A stretch of DNA of 64,000 nt from Mantamonas sphyraenae (Eukaryota; CRuMs; Mantamonadidae): the NCBI GenBank assembly GCA_026936335.1, contig JAPMXV010000003.1, positions 248,001 to 312,000 on the forward strand, in the 5' to 3' direction. Below the pieces are notes generated by a model. That model saw only the letters and a program-made list of their open reading frames with translations. It did not search any database and had not been told where the DNA came from. This document shows, piece after piece, positions 1 to 10,384 of the stretch (positions are counted from its first letter, which is position 1; every line of letters begins with the position of its first letter). Made by a program: the position numbers and the translations under genes.

Positions 1-471
1 GTGGACCCTCGAACCAGGGTCATCACATGGCGAAGAACCTGGCGGAAGCCGGGATTGACACCACCCTCATCACCGACGCCTCGGTGTTTGCCATCATGGC
101 ACGGGTGAACAAGGTCATTGTGGGCACACACGCAGTCATGGCCAACGGAGGCTGCATCATGCACACGGGCGGCCACCTCATTGCCAGCGCCGCCAAGCAT
201 TACTCGGTGCCCGTCGTCGTCTGCACGGGATTGTACAAACTCTCGCCTCAGTACCCGTACGACCAGGACTCGTTCAACGACCTCAGCTCCCCATTCAACA
301 TCCTCAAGTTTGAGGATGCCTCCTTCCTGGAGGAGGTGCACGTCATCAACCCTGCCTTTGACTACGTCCCTCCCGAGCTCATTTCCCTCTTTATCGTGCC
401 CAGCGGCGGCCACTCCCCCCTCCTACATTTACCGTCTCCTAGCAGACAACTATGACTTGGATGACATGTGA
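1..471 (+). CDS. EIF2B2: Translation initiation factor eIF2B subunit beta, C-terminal part (5' partial, frameshifted)
   Basis: This is the catalytic-core-side end of eIF2B-beta, a regulatory subunit of the guanine nucleotide exchange factor that recharges eIF2 with GTP in the cytosol. The frame is open from base 3. It carries the family's Rossmann-like C-terminal features: ITDASVFAIM, NKVIVGTHAVMANGG, a VPVVVCTGLYKLSP stretch and FDYVPPELISLFI. The expected final segment (YIYRLLADNYDLDD) is present but lies in the +1 frame. The switch falls at a run of six C at about 415-420, where five C would keep the frame. The coding region should therefore end with the TGA at 469-471, while the uncorrected frame runs to 455. 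The upstream part of the gene is outside the window. A sequencing or assembly indel is more likely than a true mutation, because the residues on both sides are conserved. Confidence 0.9.
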
Positions 472-606
472 GACAAGCAGTGGGCTGCGGGCAGCGGGAG
501 GAATGGAAATGGAAGCGGCTTTTTCTTGATCACACTCCCTCGTGGCATGTGCGTCCCCCTCCCCCCCCCCCAAAAGAATACATACAAAGGGGGCAGGAGA
601 AGCGTC

Positions 607-946
607 TCATTGCATCCAATCTTCCTTGTTGACCTTGTACTGGCCGAAATACCACGGCGGACGTTCCTTGGGTTTCTTTTTGCCCACGCCGTGCTCCAAC
701 CAGTACTCCTCCTGCCACAAGCAAGCAAGATTGTATGTGTGTGTACGTGTGTGTCAGTGCCTGTCGACTTGGTGTGTCCACACGCGGAGCAACAGCTCCA
801 GGCCGAGGGTGAAAACCCACCAAGTCCAGCCGTTCCTTGCAAGTGGCGACCACCACTCCTGTGTACATTCCCAACGCGCTCATAAGCAACAGGCCTCCCA
901 CTCGCAGTGGCTTTGGTCCAGCACCACCAGCCCCGGTGCCACTCAT
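607..946 (-). CDS. Small single-pass membrane protein, unknown (76 aa, two exons)
   Basis: I do not recognise this protein. Exon 1 (946-821) encodes a short Gly/Pro start, then one hydrophobic segment at about residues 16-35 (VGGLLLMSALGMYTGVVVA), then KERLDL. Exon 2 (711-607) encodes a charged, aromatic tail with EEYWLEHGVGKKK and PPWYFGQYK, ending at TGA 609-607. The intron (820-712) begins GTGGGT, ends GTGGCAG, and has CTGAC (757-753 read on the minus strand) as a likely branch site. Phase is 0 on both sides. A single N-terminal TM segment with a short basic/aromatic tail resembles mitochondrial inner-membrane assembly factors in layout only. It runs convergently with eIF2B-beta and divergently from the COQ8-like kinase. 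The gene call rests on matching splice phase and composition, so it is moderate. Confidence 0.5.
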
Positions 947-1140
947 GTCCCCAGCGTGTCTGTGAGGTGTGTATTCGTTGTTTGATGTGGCTAGGACGGC
1001 GTCCCACATGCACAGGATGTGCACATGTGCAAAGGGGTGGGGTGGGAAGGGAGGGAGGGGCAGAGAAGGAGACAGAGGGGAGTTGGGTGTGCGTTTGGAC
1101 ACGTGGCTGCCGGGCTCAGCTGGATCCAGCAGAAAACCAA
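947..1140. promoter_or_regulatory. Divergent intergenic region, microprotein / COQ8
   Basis: 194 bp between two outward start codons. The right part is purine-rich (GGGAGGGAGGGGCAGAG) and no TATA box is evident. It must hold both promoters and 5' UTRs unless these lie inside neighbouring genes. Confidence 0.5.
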
Positions 1141-3174
1141 ATGTCATCGGCTCGCCGCACACGCTGGGCAGATGCACAGCTGGCTGTGCGTGGCCTGCGC
1201 AAGGTTCTGAATGCTGCCGTTCAACCACAAGTGTACAGAGAAGACACGCTTGTGCGCACGGCGGCCATGGCCTCGCGCAACGTGCGTCATGTGCCCACAG
1301 GGCCGTCCTCGGCAGAGATCACTCGCCAGGTTCGCGTCGAGCCCTACGACCCCACCGCCGACCTGGACCCAAGCTTCTTTCGCAGCGACTACACCCCACG
1401 TCCACTGGTGTTTGACCCTCCGTTGTCGTCGCAGCCTGAGCCCCAACCTGAGCCCCAGCCTGAGCCAGAGCCCCAGCCTGTGGCGACAAGTTCGCCGGAA
1501 AGCACCGACGGCCAAGTAAGGCAACAGGAGCCGCCGGAACAGGAACAGCCACAGGCTGAATCCCAACCCACAACCCCGCAGGTGGCACAGAATGAAGCCA
1601 TAACCGATGCCCAGAAGGGCGAATCGGCATCAAGTGTAAAGAGCCAGCGGAAATCGCAGGCAAAGCAAACCAAGGTGAGTGATTGCCGGCTTTCGTGCGC
1701 GAGAGACGCCCAGGTTGCTCACATGGGCGTGTGTGTGGTCCCCACCGTGTAGAAGAGAAAGGCAGGGCGTGCTGTCAAGGTGCCGTCGTCGCGCATGGAG
1801 CGTGTGTTTGAATTCGGAGGGTTGGCGGCTGGGTTGGCGACGGGCACGGTTTCCGAGTTCTTTCGGCGCACTTTCGCAGGACCCACGCAGAGGCCTCAAG
1901 GCACAGGGGCAGGGGAAGCGGAGGGAGGAGGAGCAGCGGAACATAGCGCACCTTCGTTGCAGGACTACCATCCTTTCTTCAACGAGGACAATGCAACGCG
2001 GCTGGTGGAGTCGTTGTGCAAGATGCGTGGGGCCGCACTGAAACTGGGTCAGATGCTGTCCATGAGCGACGAGTCGATGGTGCCGCGGGAATTGCAGGCT
2101 GTGTTGGCACGTGTGCGGGACCAGTCGGACATAATGCCACAGGAGCAATTGGAACAGATGATGGAACAGGAGCTTGGTGCGGATTGGCAGTCGCGGCTGG
2201 CCGAGTTTGACCCGGAGCCCATTGCCTCTGCGTCGATTGGACAGGTGCACCGTGCGGTGATGCATGACGGCACCGAAGTGGCCATGAAGGTGCAGTTCCC
2301 AGGGGTTGCCGATTCGATTGAGAGCGACGTCACCAACCTCAATCGCATCCTCAAGATTGGCAACGTGTTGCCCAAGGGTCTGTTCATGCAGAACACCCTG
2401 GATGTGATGAAAAAGGAACTGCGGTGGGAAACCGATTACGAGCGGGAGGCGCGTGCTCAGAGCAAGTTTCGTGATCTGGTGTTGGGTGCAGACCCTCCTG
2501 CCCCGGGTCTGTATGTGCCACGCGTCATTGGCGAGCTGTCCACTGCACGTGTGCTCACCTCGGAAATGGTGGCCGGGGTCAGCATTGAAAGTGTGATGGA
2601 TGCGCCGCAGGAGGTGCGCAACTCCATCGCAGACCGGATGCTGCGCCTGTGCCTGCGCGAACTGTTTGAGTTTCGTTTCATGCAAACCGATCCCAACTTT
2701 GCCAACTTTTTGTACGACCAAGACACAGACACCATCAATCTGCTCGACTTTGGCGCCAGTCGCGCCTACGAGCCTGCTTTTCTGCGCAACTACCTGCGTG
2801 TGGTGCACGCCGCGGCCGAGAAGGATCGCAAGGAAGTGGTGGCGGCCTCCATCGACTTGGGATTCCTCACGGGCGACGAGACCGACGTGATGATCCAGGC
2901 GCACACGGACGCAGCCTTGATCATCGGCATGCCCTTCCACACAGACGGTGCATACGATTTCGGTCGACAGGACATGACACACAGGGTCAATCACATTGTG
3001 CCCACCATGCTCAAACACCGTCTCACCCCGCCTCCCGAGGAGATTTACTCCCTGCATCGCAAACTGGCAGGCGCCTTTCTCCTCTGCAACAAACTCGGCG
3101 CACGCATCCCGTGCAAGGCCATGTTCTACGAAACACACGCGCGTGCAGCCCCGGAACTGGAGCAGCTCATGTGA
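1141..3174 (+). CDS. COQ8: COQ8/ADCK-type atypical kinase (UbiB family), mitochondrial
   Basis: This UbiB-family ATPase/kinase supports coenzyme Q biosynthesis on the matrix face of the inner mitochondrial membrane. Exons are 1141-1674 and 1753-3174 (651 aa, phase 0, GTGAGT...GTGTAG). Exon 1 is a basic leader followed by a low-complexity Pro/Glu/Gln linker that includes [15 protein letters not shown]. Exon 2 opens with the COQ8-specific [19 protein letters not shown]. It then shows the KxGQ motif (KLGQ, about residues 275-278), [10 protein letters not shown] in the nucleotide loop, [19 protein letters not shown] (catalytic loop) and LLDFGASR (metal-binding DFG equivalent). The loop usually written AAAS reads ASAS here. 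The KxGQ and AAAS-type features place it with COQ8A/B rather than with classical protein kinases. It is head-to-head with the microprotein at 607-946. Confidence 0.93.
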
Positions 3175-3239
3175 CGCAGAATTGGACGATCAAATGCAAT
3201 TCAAATTCCCCACGCGCCTCCCCCAAACAACAACAAAAA

Positions 3240-4676
3240 ATGTCCTGGAGTGTGCTGGAGGTGGGCAACACGCCGTCGGCCCGGTTTGGGCAGCAGATGG
3301 CGGTGATGCCCGACACCGGTGTCGTGTACATGTTTGGAGGATGTGTGGACGCGACACAGCACGTGGTCAGCAACACGCTGTATGCGTTGGATCTGGAAGT
3401 ATTGGAGTTTGAACGGGTGGAGGCTACGGGCGCCGTGCCGGAAGCGCGGCTGAACCATGGTCTGTGTGTGCCCAGCGACGGCAAGCTGCTGCTATATGGC
3501 GGCGCCGTATACGAAGGGGACGTGGAAACGGTGTTGGGTGACGTGTACGTGTGGGAGGCGGCCACGGGCGAGTGGACTGCGGCCGAGGTGAGCGATGGCC
3601 AGTTGAGCGAACGCTGCACACACGCCATGGTGGCTGTGGGCGACGACCAGGCTGTGGTGTTTGGTGGACGAAGCAACAAACGCGTGCATGGAGACACGCA
3701 GTTGCTGCAGTTGGATGCGTCCACGTGCACAGTGGCGGCGCACGTGTTGTTGCACGAACGCGACGGACCCGAGGCACGCACTTGCGCCTCCATGTGTTAC
3801 ATGGCCGAAACAAACACAGTGGTGATGTTTGGCGGCAAGGATGGGAAGGGCATGCCCATTGCCGACGTGCATCTGTTTGACCTGGATCAGGCCAGCGAGT
3901 GGACTCCCGTGGAGGTGCCCCTCATGGCTGGGCCGTTGCCTCGCTTTGCTCACTGTGCTGCCCTCGTGGACGGCGACCTCGTGGTGGCCTTTGGCCGCGA
4001 TGACAATGAGATGCTCGAGGTGGTGTCTGCCTTTGACCTCCACGCCCTCGAGTGGACCAACATGGTCAAGGTCGACGGCGACCCGCCCGCTCCACGCACA
4101 CACGCTGCCATGGTCCATTGCGGCGCCGGCAAACTCGTCGCCTTTGGCGGACGCAGCGGTTCCCTCCTCTACGACGACGTCATCCTCCTCGACTGTCAGC
4201 CAGACGTCGAGTGGGAGCCACCGCACGCTGGCGAGGAGGAAGAGGACGACGACGATGACGACGGTGTCGATGATGACGGTAATGACGACAGCACAGATCA
4301 CACGTCACCGCATGTGGGGGCTCTCCATGGGGGGATTCCCACACAGGATGCACAGGGCGTGGACGACGTGGATCCTCGCGATCTTCTCAATCTCGTCAGC
4401 ACGGTGGGCGACGACTCGCTGTTCTACGACGACGACGACGCAGACGATGTGGACGACGATGTCGATGACGTGGTGCAAGGCGTCACGGAGGTGACCGTGC
4501 ATCCGGACGATGCCGCATGGCTGGATTCCATGGACGAGGCTGCCGTGCAGCAAGCCCGTGTACGAGGCAAACGACTCACCCAATCCTCCCTCATCCACTC
4601 TGAGGGCACAAATTCGGACAATGAGTCCTTTGATGCCATCCAACGCTTTCTGGAATTGCACGAAACGGATGAATGA
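3240..4676 (+). CDS. Kelch-repeat beta-propeller protein with acidic tail
   Basis: Single-exon gene (478 aa) built from about six kelch motifs. Typical blades appear as VYMFGGC, LLLYGGAVYEGDV, AVVFGGRSNKR, VVMFGGKDGKG, VVAFGRDDNE and LVAFGGRSGSLLYDD, each followed by a Trp near the next strand. The last third is an acidic, disordered stretch (EEEEDDDDDDDGVDDDGNDD and another Asp-rich run). The Met at 3240 follows an A-rich leader and precedes the first blade; upstream in-frame sequence is the 3' end of the COQ8-like gene. General kelch proteins (Rab9-effector-like or leucine-zipper-like regulators) are the closest analogy, but no catalytic or BTB domain is visible. It converges with WDR59, leaving only 25 bp between stop codons. 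Confidence 0.85.
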   Translation: MSWSVLEVGNTPSARFGQQMAVMPDTGVVYMFGGCVDATQHVVSNTLYALDLEVLEFERVEATGAVPEARLNHGLCVPSDGKLLLYGGAVYEGDVETVLGDVYVWEAATGEWTAAEVSDGQLSERCTHAMVAVGDDQAVVFGGRSNKRVHGDTQLLQLDASTCTVAAHVLLHERDGPEARTCASMCYMAETNTVVMFGGKDGKGMPIADVHLFDLDQASEWTPVEVPLMAGPLPRFAHCAALVDGDLVVAFGRDDNEMLEVVSAFDLHALEWTNMVKVDGDPPAPRTHAAMVHCGAGKLVAFGGRSGSLLYDDVILLDCQPDVEWEPPHAGEEEEDDDDDDGVDDDGNDDSTDHTSPHVGALHGGIPTQDAQGVDDVDPRDLLNLVSTVGDDSLFYDDDDADDVDDDVDDVVQGVTEVTVHPDDAAWLDSMDEAAVQQARVRGKRLTQSSLIHSEGTNSDNESFDAIQRFLELHETDE

Positions 4677-4701
4677 GGATTGCATTCTGCCCTTTTTGAC
4701 C

Positions 4702-6373
4702 TCATCCCATCGCACCCTCGTTGATCTCTTGGCAATGACATCCACAGCCCATGGGACACACGTTTGAGAGCTCGAACCATTCCTGGAGATGCATAGCATG
4801 GCCACCGTGGCCGCAAACGAGACAGTAGTTGCCGAGTCCGCGCACGGAGAGATGGCAAATTGCACAATCGGTGCCTGACATGTTGCATCGCATGCACTTG
4901 GCCCCCTGCTGCGGACGTTCGCAGCGACGACACAGGGGATCCAGGGAAATGCTGCTCTGGGGCGTTTCAAACGGTTGCACAAAGCGTAGCATCTCGGCAC
5001 GCTGCTCGCGCAGGCCCCACCGGAAGAGCATGTCCGAGTACAATGTGAGAAGTTGTTCGCGGGCACGCTTGTACGACGGCTCCAGGAAGAAGTAGTCCTG
5101 GACAAAATGGGGACACTCGATGGCGTTGTTTGGAGCCAGCGTGTGGCCCACCGTGCGCGAGGTGTCGTCAAACACAAACGAGTGCTGCAGTTCGCTCTCC
5201 TCACGAAGCACCTGCACCACCACGTCTGCAGGAAACAGGTATTGTGGCTCCATGCGGTAGCGCAGGTTGCGTGCGCTTGCACTCGACTCCAACTTGGCCA
5301 AATCCTGCGCACTGCCCCACGTACGCCCTCCCACGCTGTTCCTCGACACGCTGCTGTTGCGTCGGCCTCCTCCTTCGTTGCCGTTGCCGCCACTGCCGCC
5401 ACTTGCCCCACCCATCCCAGACATGGATCCTTGTGTGTCGCTGTTGTCCTCCACGCCACCTGCAACCCCACTCACTCCCCCACTACCGCCACTGCTGCCG
5501 GTGCTATACAGACCCGTCGAGTAGGCTGCCGCCCCAAGGGCCACCTGAGAGGGGGTGGGAGACCCCGTGGCTGCGCTGGACACGCCGAGGCCGCTGTTGC
5601 TTGCGATGCTGCCTGTGGACGGGCTCGACCGCATGGCAACCCCCAACGACAGGCCCAGGTTGGACAACGTGCGTCCACCTACACTGCTTCCGGGTGTGCC
5701 AAGACCTCCCTGTTGCGATGTATGGCTGGACAGGGACGACGGGGAGCCTCGGGACATGCCATCGTTCGAGTCGATCTTGGACATCGCTTCGGTGCGCAGC
5801 ACGTGGTCGATGTGATGGAACCACAGTCGCATGAGCTGCACGTGTGTCTGTTGATCGACCATGCAGAATACGTATGTCAGCATGGCTTGCGTTTGCAGAT
5901 CGCCGTGCAGCACACAGCTGAGCAGGAGGCGACGCGCAAGAGTTCCCCCCAGCGGGTGGGCAGCCCACGGACGCGGTATCCTCGAGTTGAGGGACCAGCG
6001 TGCGTCGCGATCCAGCACAAACCACTCGTGGACAGGCAGCAGCGACGTGAGGGTGGTGACGTCCATCAGCACCACATGGGTGATCATGGACGCCAATTGC
6101 CACACCTTGAGCAAATCCACGCGTCCCGCAGCCTTGGCCACACGTGCGCTGTGCTGACAGATCTCCATCGCCGTGTCATAGTTCACGCTGTACTCGCGTG
6201 CAATCTGCTTGCTGCACCCAAAGTACACCGACACGTCCAGCAGATCCACATACGCCGTCGACGCTGTTGCAGAGCCTGTGCTCGTGGCAGATCCATTCGA
6301 TCCTGCTCCCGGGGTGGGGTCTCGTCCACCGGCACCACTGCCACCGCCTTTGTCCGTTCGCTGTTGCTGTTGC

Positions 6374-6405
<32 letters not shown>

Positions 6406-8873
6406 GCCGATGCTCACGAGGTTGCCAGATGACAACGACGTGTGCAGACTGTCACCGACCACCTTTCCATTGCCCAGGTCGCTACTTTGCAAGTCGCCGT
6501 TCTCATCCCGCGACATGTCAATGTCAAAGTACGGAATGGGACTGGAGGACAACGATTCCCCCGACGCCATGGGCGACAAATCGCGATCCACAACGCCGTT
6601 GCCTCCGCCGGGTTCATCGCCAACGTCACTGGGATCGCCCACTACGGGGGAAGAACTGCTGTTGCTGTTGTTGTTGTTGTTGTTGTTGGTGGTGGTGGTC
6701 GAGGGCAACAGGTAGGGACTCATGAAAAGCAGACCATCGGTGGCGTCACTGCTGTCGCTGGCCTCGCGTGCGTTTCCGTAGTAACGGTCGTTGTGTTCCT
6801 GCAGCGTGCGGGGTGCGGGTTCCGCTGCGTGTTTGCTGCGTGTGTTGGAGGAGAGAAAGTCCCTTCGGTTCAACGCCTCCAGTTGCAAGTGTGTGCGGTT
6901 GCCAAAGATCACCAGGGTGGCATTGGCACCAAAGCCACCTGCAAACGTGCATGGTGCAGGAATGCTGTCGTCGTCGACAATGCTGGTGAAGCGACTGCCA
7001 GCTCCAGCCTCACCGGTCAGCAGGCTATCGATGTTGGCGGAGAGCTGACGCAAGCACACAGCAAGGCAATTCTTGTTCTCCTTGACCAGGCTGTGTGCGG
7101 TGTCGCTGAGAAACTCTTTGATGAGGGCACTCTGACCCATGGCCATTGTGTTGCGCAACACAAACTCGGGTGCAGCGCCATTGGGGTACATCGACGGGAA
7201 ACTCACCGTCAGGCGCAGCTTCTGCCCACCACTGTACACCAGACATTCACAGGAGCGATTGTGTGGATCCACACTGACCACTTCCACGTTGTCGAGGTAG
7301 CCCACCTGCTCGTCGATGCCGGCCAATTCCTGGCTGAGATTCACTGTGGTTGCTTCCGACTGCTTGAACGCACCCAGGTTGGGTGACGAAGCAAGCGAAG
7401 AGCTGCCTCCATCCTGTTCATCGGACGCCTGATGGCCACATGCCACCTGATGCTGTGCCTCCACGGGCCACAGCCGCAGCTTCTGATCTTTGCTCCACGA
7501 CACAAGCTGGAACTCGCTCTGGCCGTTCATGTGCACCACTCGCCAATCCACCGCCTTGACAATGTCTGTGTGGCCCACAAATGTATGCACGGGCTTGGAT
7601 AGGTCGTTCAGTGACCACAAGCGAAGCGAGTAGTCTTGGCGCTGGGCAATGGTCACCAGACCATTTCCAAAGGGCTGTGCGCATGTGTGTGTGTGTGTTT
7701 GTGTGTGTTGTGGTTGCACACGGGTAGGTCGGGGGTCAGTGATATGTTGAAACCATCCCACCGTGCCGGTGGGTTGTAGTCACCTCGGGCGTCACTCACG
7801 GTAAACTTGGCCCTCCACACGGGCACACCGGTCTGCATGGTCCCCTTGCACACGCGGGGTATGGTTACGTTCCAGAACTTGACTTGTTTGTCCTGGCCCG
7901 TGGTCACCAGGTCGTGTTCCCGCTGCTGGCTCCACTCGATGCTGTAGATTTTCGAGGTGTGTGCGCTGATCACTGTGGTGGGTGTTTGGTTCTTGCGCGA
8001 GTCCCACACTCGCACGTCGCCGTTGTGCGCAGACGCAAACGTGTACTCGTCAAAGTTGTTCCAGCGCACCGCCGTTGCCCCAGCTGTGGTGTGCATTGCG
8101 CACGTGTGTGGTGCAGGCGCGTGTGTGGGTCAGTGCGTGTCGGGCCGGGTGATTCGGAGGAGCGAATCGGGGAATCAGGAAAACACCGCAAAAAGCACGC
8201 ACAAGTCCACGCGCAGAACGAGTTGGTCGGCTTCTTGGGTGCTCGGATGTCCCACAGATGGATAAAGGTGTCTGCAGAGCTGGTGGCCAGCAGGTTGGGA
8301 TCCACCATGTTCCAGCTCAGGTCGCTCACCGCACGCGTGTGTGTCTTGAGCACCGCCACAATGGGTTGCCTCGTCTCTGTCAATTTCCACAGGATGGTGC
8401 TCAGGTGACACTGTGTGTGTGAACAAGGTGCAGGTGTGTCAGCATCCCCCTCCCCCCCCTTTACACGCCGTAACCCTCAGGCATGCCACACTTACAGCGC
8501 CTGCCAGGGTGTTGCTTTGAGCATCGTGCGGGTTGAACCGCACTTCCGTCACGTCCCATTTGCTCTTTGTGCCCAGTGTGCGTGTTGGCTCCGACGGACT
8601 GTCCAGATCAATGACATACATGTTGCGCCGCGAGCCTAGCACCGCAACCTGTCCGTCCCTGTGCACAGAGAGGCAACTCATCGCCGAGTTGTACTTGATG
8701 CTCACGCTCTGGAACACCGTCGTCTTGTGCTTGCTGCTCTTTCGGTACGACCCCGTCGACCCCGTCGATGCGGATGCCAATGACGATGATGATGATGATG
8801 TAGATGATGATGATGACGACGATGACGACGACGACGACGAATTTGCCGTCCTCCCGCTTTTCAAGCCGCTCAT
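4702..8873 (-). CDS. WDR59: WDR59, GATOR2 complex subunit
   Basis: WDR59 is part of GATOR2, the lysosome-associated complex that antagonises GATOR1 and so promotes TORC1 signalling when amino acids are present. Exons are 8873-8496, 8410-8203, 8083-7800 and 7674-4702 (1280 aa; phases 0, 1, 0). After a Ser-rich N terminus come WD40 blades (SKWDVTEVRFNPH, LLATSSADTFIHLWDIR, FASAHNGDVRVWDSR, VTTGQDKQVKFWNV, PVHTFVGHTDIVKAVDWR). An RWD domain follows at about residues 405-510 (LTVSFPSMYPNGAAPEF). A low-complexity middle holds poly-Asn and poly-Gln runs. The C terminus has the WDR59/WDR24-type zinc-binding RING-like end (CRRCERPQQGAKCMRC, CAICHLSVRG, CGHGGHAMHLQEWF, CPMGCGCHC). The match in blade order and zinc end is close to animal WDR59. 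Each intron carries CTGAC on the coding strand. Confidence 0.94.
6361..6406 (-). repeat. Poly-glutamine (CAG/CAA) tract in WDR59
   Basis: On the coding strand this is an interrupted CAG/CAA run of about 15 Gln, at roughly residues 714-729. A shorter AAC-rich poly-Asn run lies at about 6658-6690. Both sit in the disordered middle of the protein. Confidence 0.9.
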
Positions 8874-8959
8874 CGTGCTGGCTTCCCCTGCGCACACACA
8901 TACTGCAATCCATTCCAAAGGGGGGGGGGGTGGGGGGTTCGAAGTATTTCTCATTCATG

Positions 8960-8977
8960 CTCTCTCTCTCTCTCTCT
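8960..8977. repeat. (TC)n tract at the CHMP4 3' end
   Basis: Eight to nine TC units touching the CHMP4 stop codon; read on the minus strand it is a GA tract at the start of the 3' UTR. The 100 bp up to the WDR59 start also hold a GGGGGGGGGGTGGGGGG run at about 8923-8939. Confidence 0.8.
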
Positions 8978-10329
8978 ACATGGCCATGCTGGCCATCAGG
9001 TCACGCAGTTCCGCCTCCTCGTCGTCCTCCACGGCCACACGTGTGGTTGTGGTTGTGGTCGTCGTGGTGTTGCTCGCCTGTGGCACCGTGTTGGGTGTCT
9101 CTGGGAACGACACGTTGTCTGTGCTGCTCGTTTGCTTCACCTGTACACCTGTGTTGGGCTCCGGGTCTTCGATCTGCAACAGTTTGTTCTTCAGATCCTC
9201 CTCCTCCAGCTCCTGCAGCTCCGAAAACAGCTCATCCTGTGTCCCATTCGTCCAATCCGTGTCAAATCGTGTCAGTTTCCTCTCCGCAAAAGGGGTGTGT
9301 GGTGTGTGGGGGTGGGGGTGTGTGGAGCCGCCGGAATTCCCTACCTCGTCAAAGTCCATGAATCCACCAATCGGCTGCGCCAGTGCATCCTGCACCTCCG
9401 AGGCAACCTCCATTGTGTCGATCAATTCGTCCTTCAGATCCTCCACGTCGTCAATTGTCCTGTGTGTGTGTGTGTGTGTGCGTGCGCGTGTGTCAGCGGC
9501 GCTCTGACCCCTGTTCCCACCGTCTTTCGGCTCCTGGCCGCTACCATGGCCCACGTACATGTTGCGGAACGTCTCGTTGATGGCCCGGTTGCCCTCACGC
9601 ATAGCATCCATGACCTCGCGCTGCACAGATCCGTTCTCCAGCAGGACAATCTGTGTTTCCAAGTTGTCCCTCATTCCACCGATGCTCGCCAGCTGCGTTT
9701 CGTACTTCTTCTTGCGTTTCAGCGCCTGCATGGCCTCTGCAACGCGTCATCCACATGCACACGTGTGTAACACACACACATCCCACACGTGTCAGCTGCA
9801 CCGTGTTCGTGGCCAGGGCGTGGTCTTGCCACACCATGGGAAAACTCGCCCTTCTTCCCACAAGAAACGCCTGCCTCTGTCCTCTTCTCTCTCTCTCTCT
9901 TTCTTCCCGCGTGCACCTCCATTCCTCCATTCATCCACCCATAATGTCCATGCACACCCCATCCATGCACTCGTCACGTTTCCCCTCTTCCCACGCTTGA
10001 CCATGCCTGGTTCCCGTCGCCCTGAACATGACATCTCCCACCCCCACAAACTCACGGTTCTTGTTCTTTGTGCCATGAGCCTTGGCTGCCTCCAGTTCCG
10101 TGCGGATCTTCTTGTACAGATGCTTCTCTCGCTTCTCCAGCAGCTCCAGGGTTTCCCTCAGCTTCTGCAGCGACTGCGTCGGGGTCGACTGCTTCGGTTG
10201 CGCCTTGCCAAAGAGATTCCTGCAACAGTGGTACGTCAGTCACACATCCTTGTGTTGTCACCTCGCATGCTACTCATTCACTCATGCTCTGTCTCTGGGG
10301 TGCGTGTGTATGTGGTTGGAAACTCACAT
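8976..10329 (-). CDS. CHMP4: CHMP4/Snf7, ESCRT-III core subunit (start codon split by an intron)
   Basis: Snf7/CHMP4 is the main polymerising subunit of ESCRT-III, used in multivesicular body budding, cytokinesis and membrane repair. Coding exons are 10329-10328 (only AT of the start codon), 10219-10056, 9736-9559, 9459-9345 and 9236-8976. Together they give 239 aa with consistent phases 2, 1, 2, 0. The second exon supplies G and continues MNLFGKAQPKQ. Family signatures are LQKLRETLELLEKRE, AAKAHGTKNKNQAMQALKRKKKYETQL, and an acidic C-terminal half (DFDEDELFSELQELEEEDL). The end (ELRDLMASM) resembles the MIM region. The length is normal for the family. The start choice follows from the AT|GTGAGT donor and from MNLFGK matching the usual amphipathic N terminus. 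It is divergent from the Munc13-like gene, with 55 bp between start codons. Confidence 0.9.
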
Positions 10330-10384
10330 GGGTGTGGTGGTGGGGTCTGTTTGCATCCGCCGCCGCAGCCACACTTTCTGCAAG
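10330..10384. promoter_or_regulatory. 55-bp divergent promoter region, CHMP4 / Munc13-like
   Basis: Outward start codons are only 55 bp apart. The spacer holds a GGTGTGGTGGTGGGG run toward CHMP4 and GCCGCCGCAG toward the Munc13-like gene. No TATA-like element is visible. Confidence 0.5.

Noticed and set aside
1630..3138. 502-aa open frame antisense to the COQ8-like kinase
   Set aside because: It lacks any domain, and the kinase on the other strand is clear and spliced across the same region.
5053..6432. 459-aa open frame antisense to WDR59
   Set aside because: Its end is a poly-Leu run that is simply the complement of the CAG tract.
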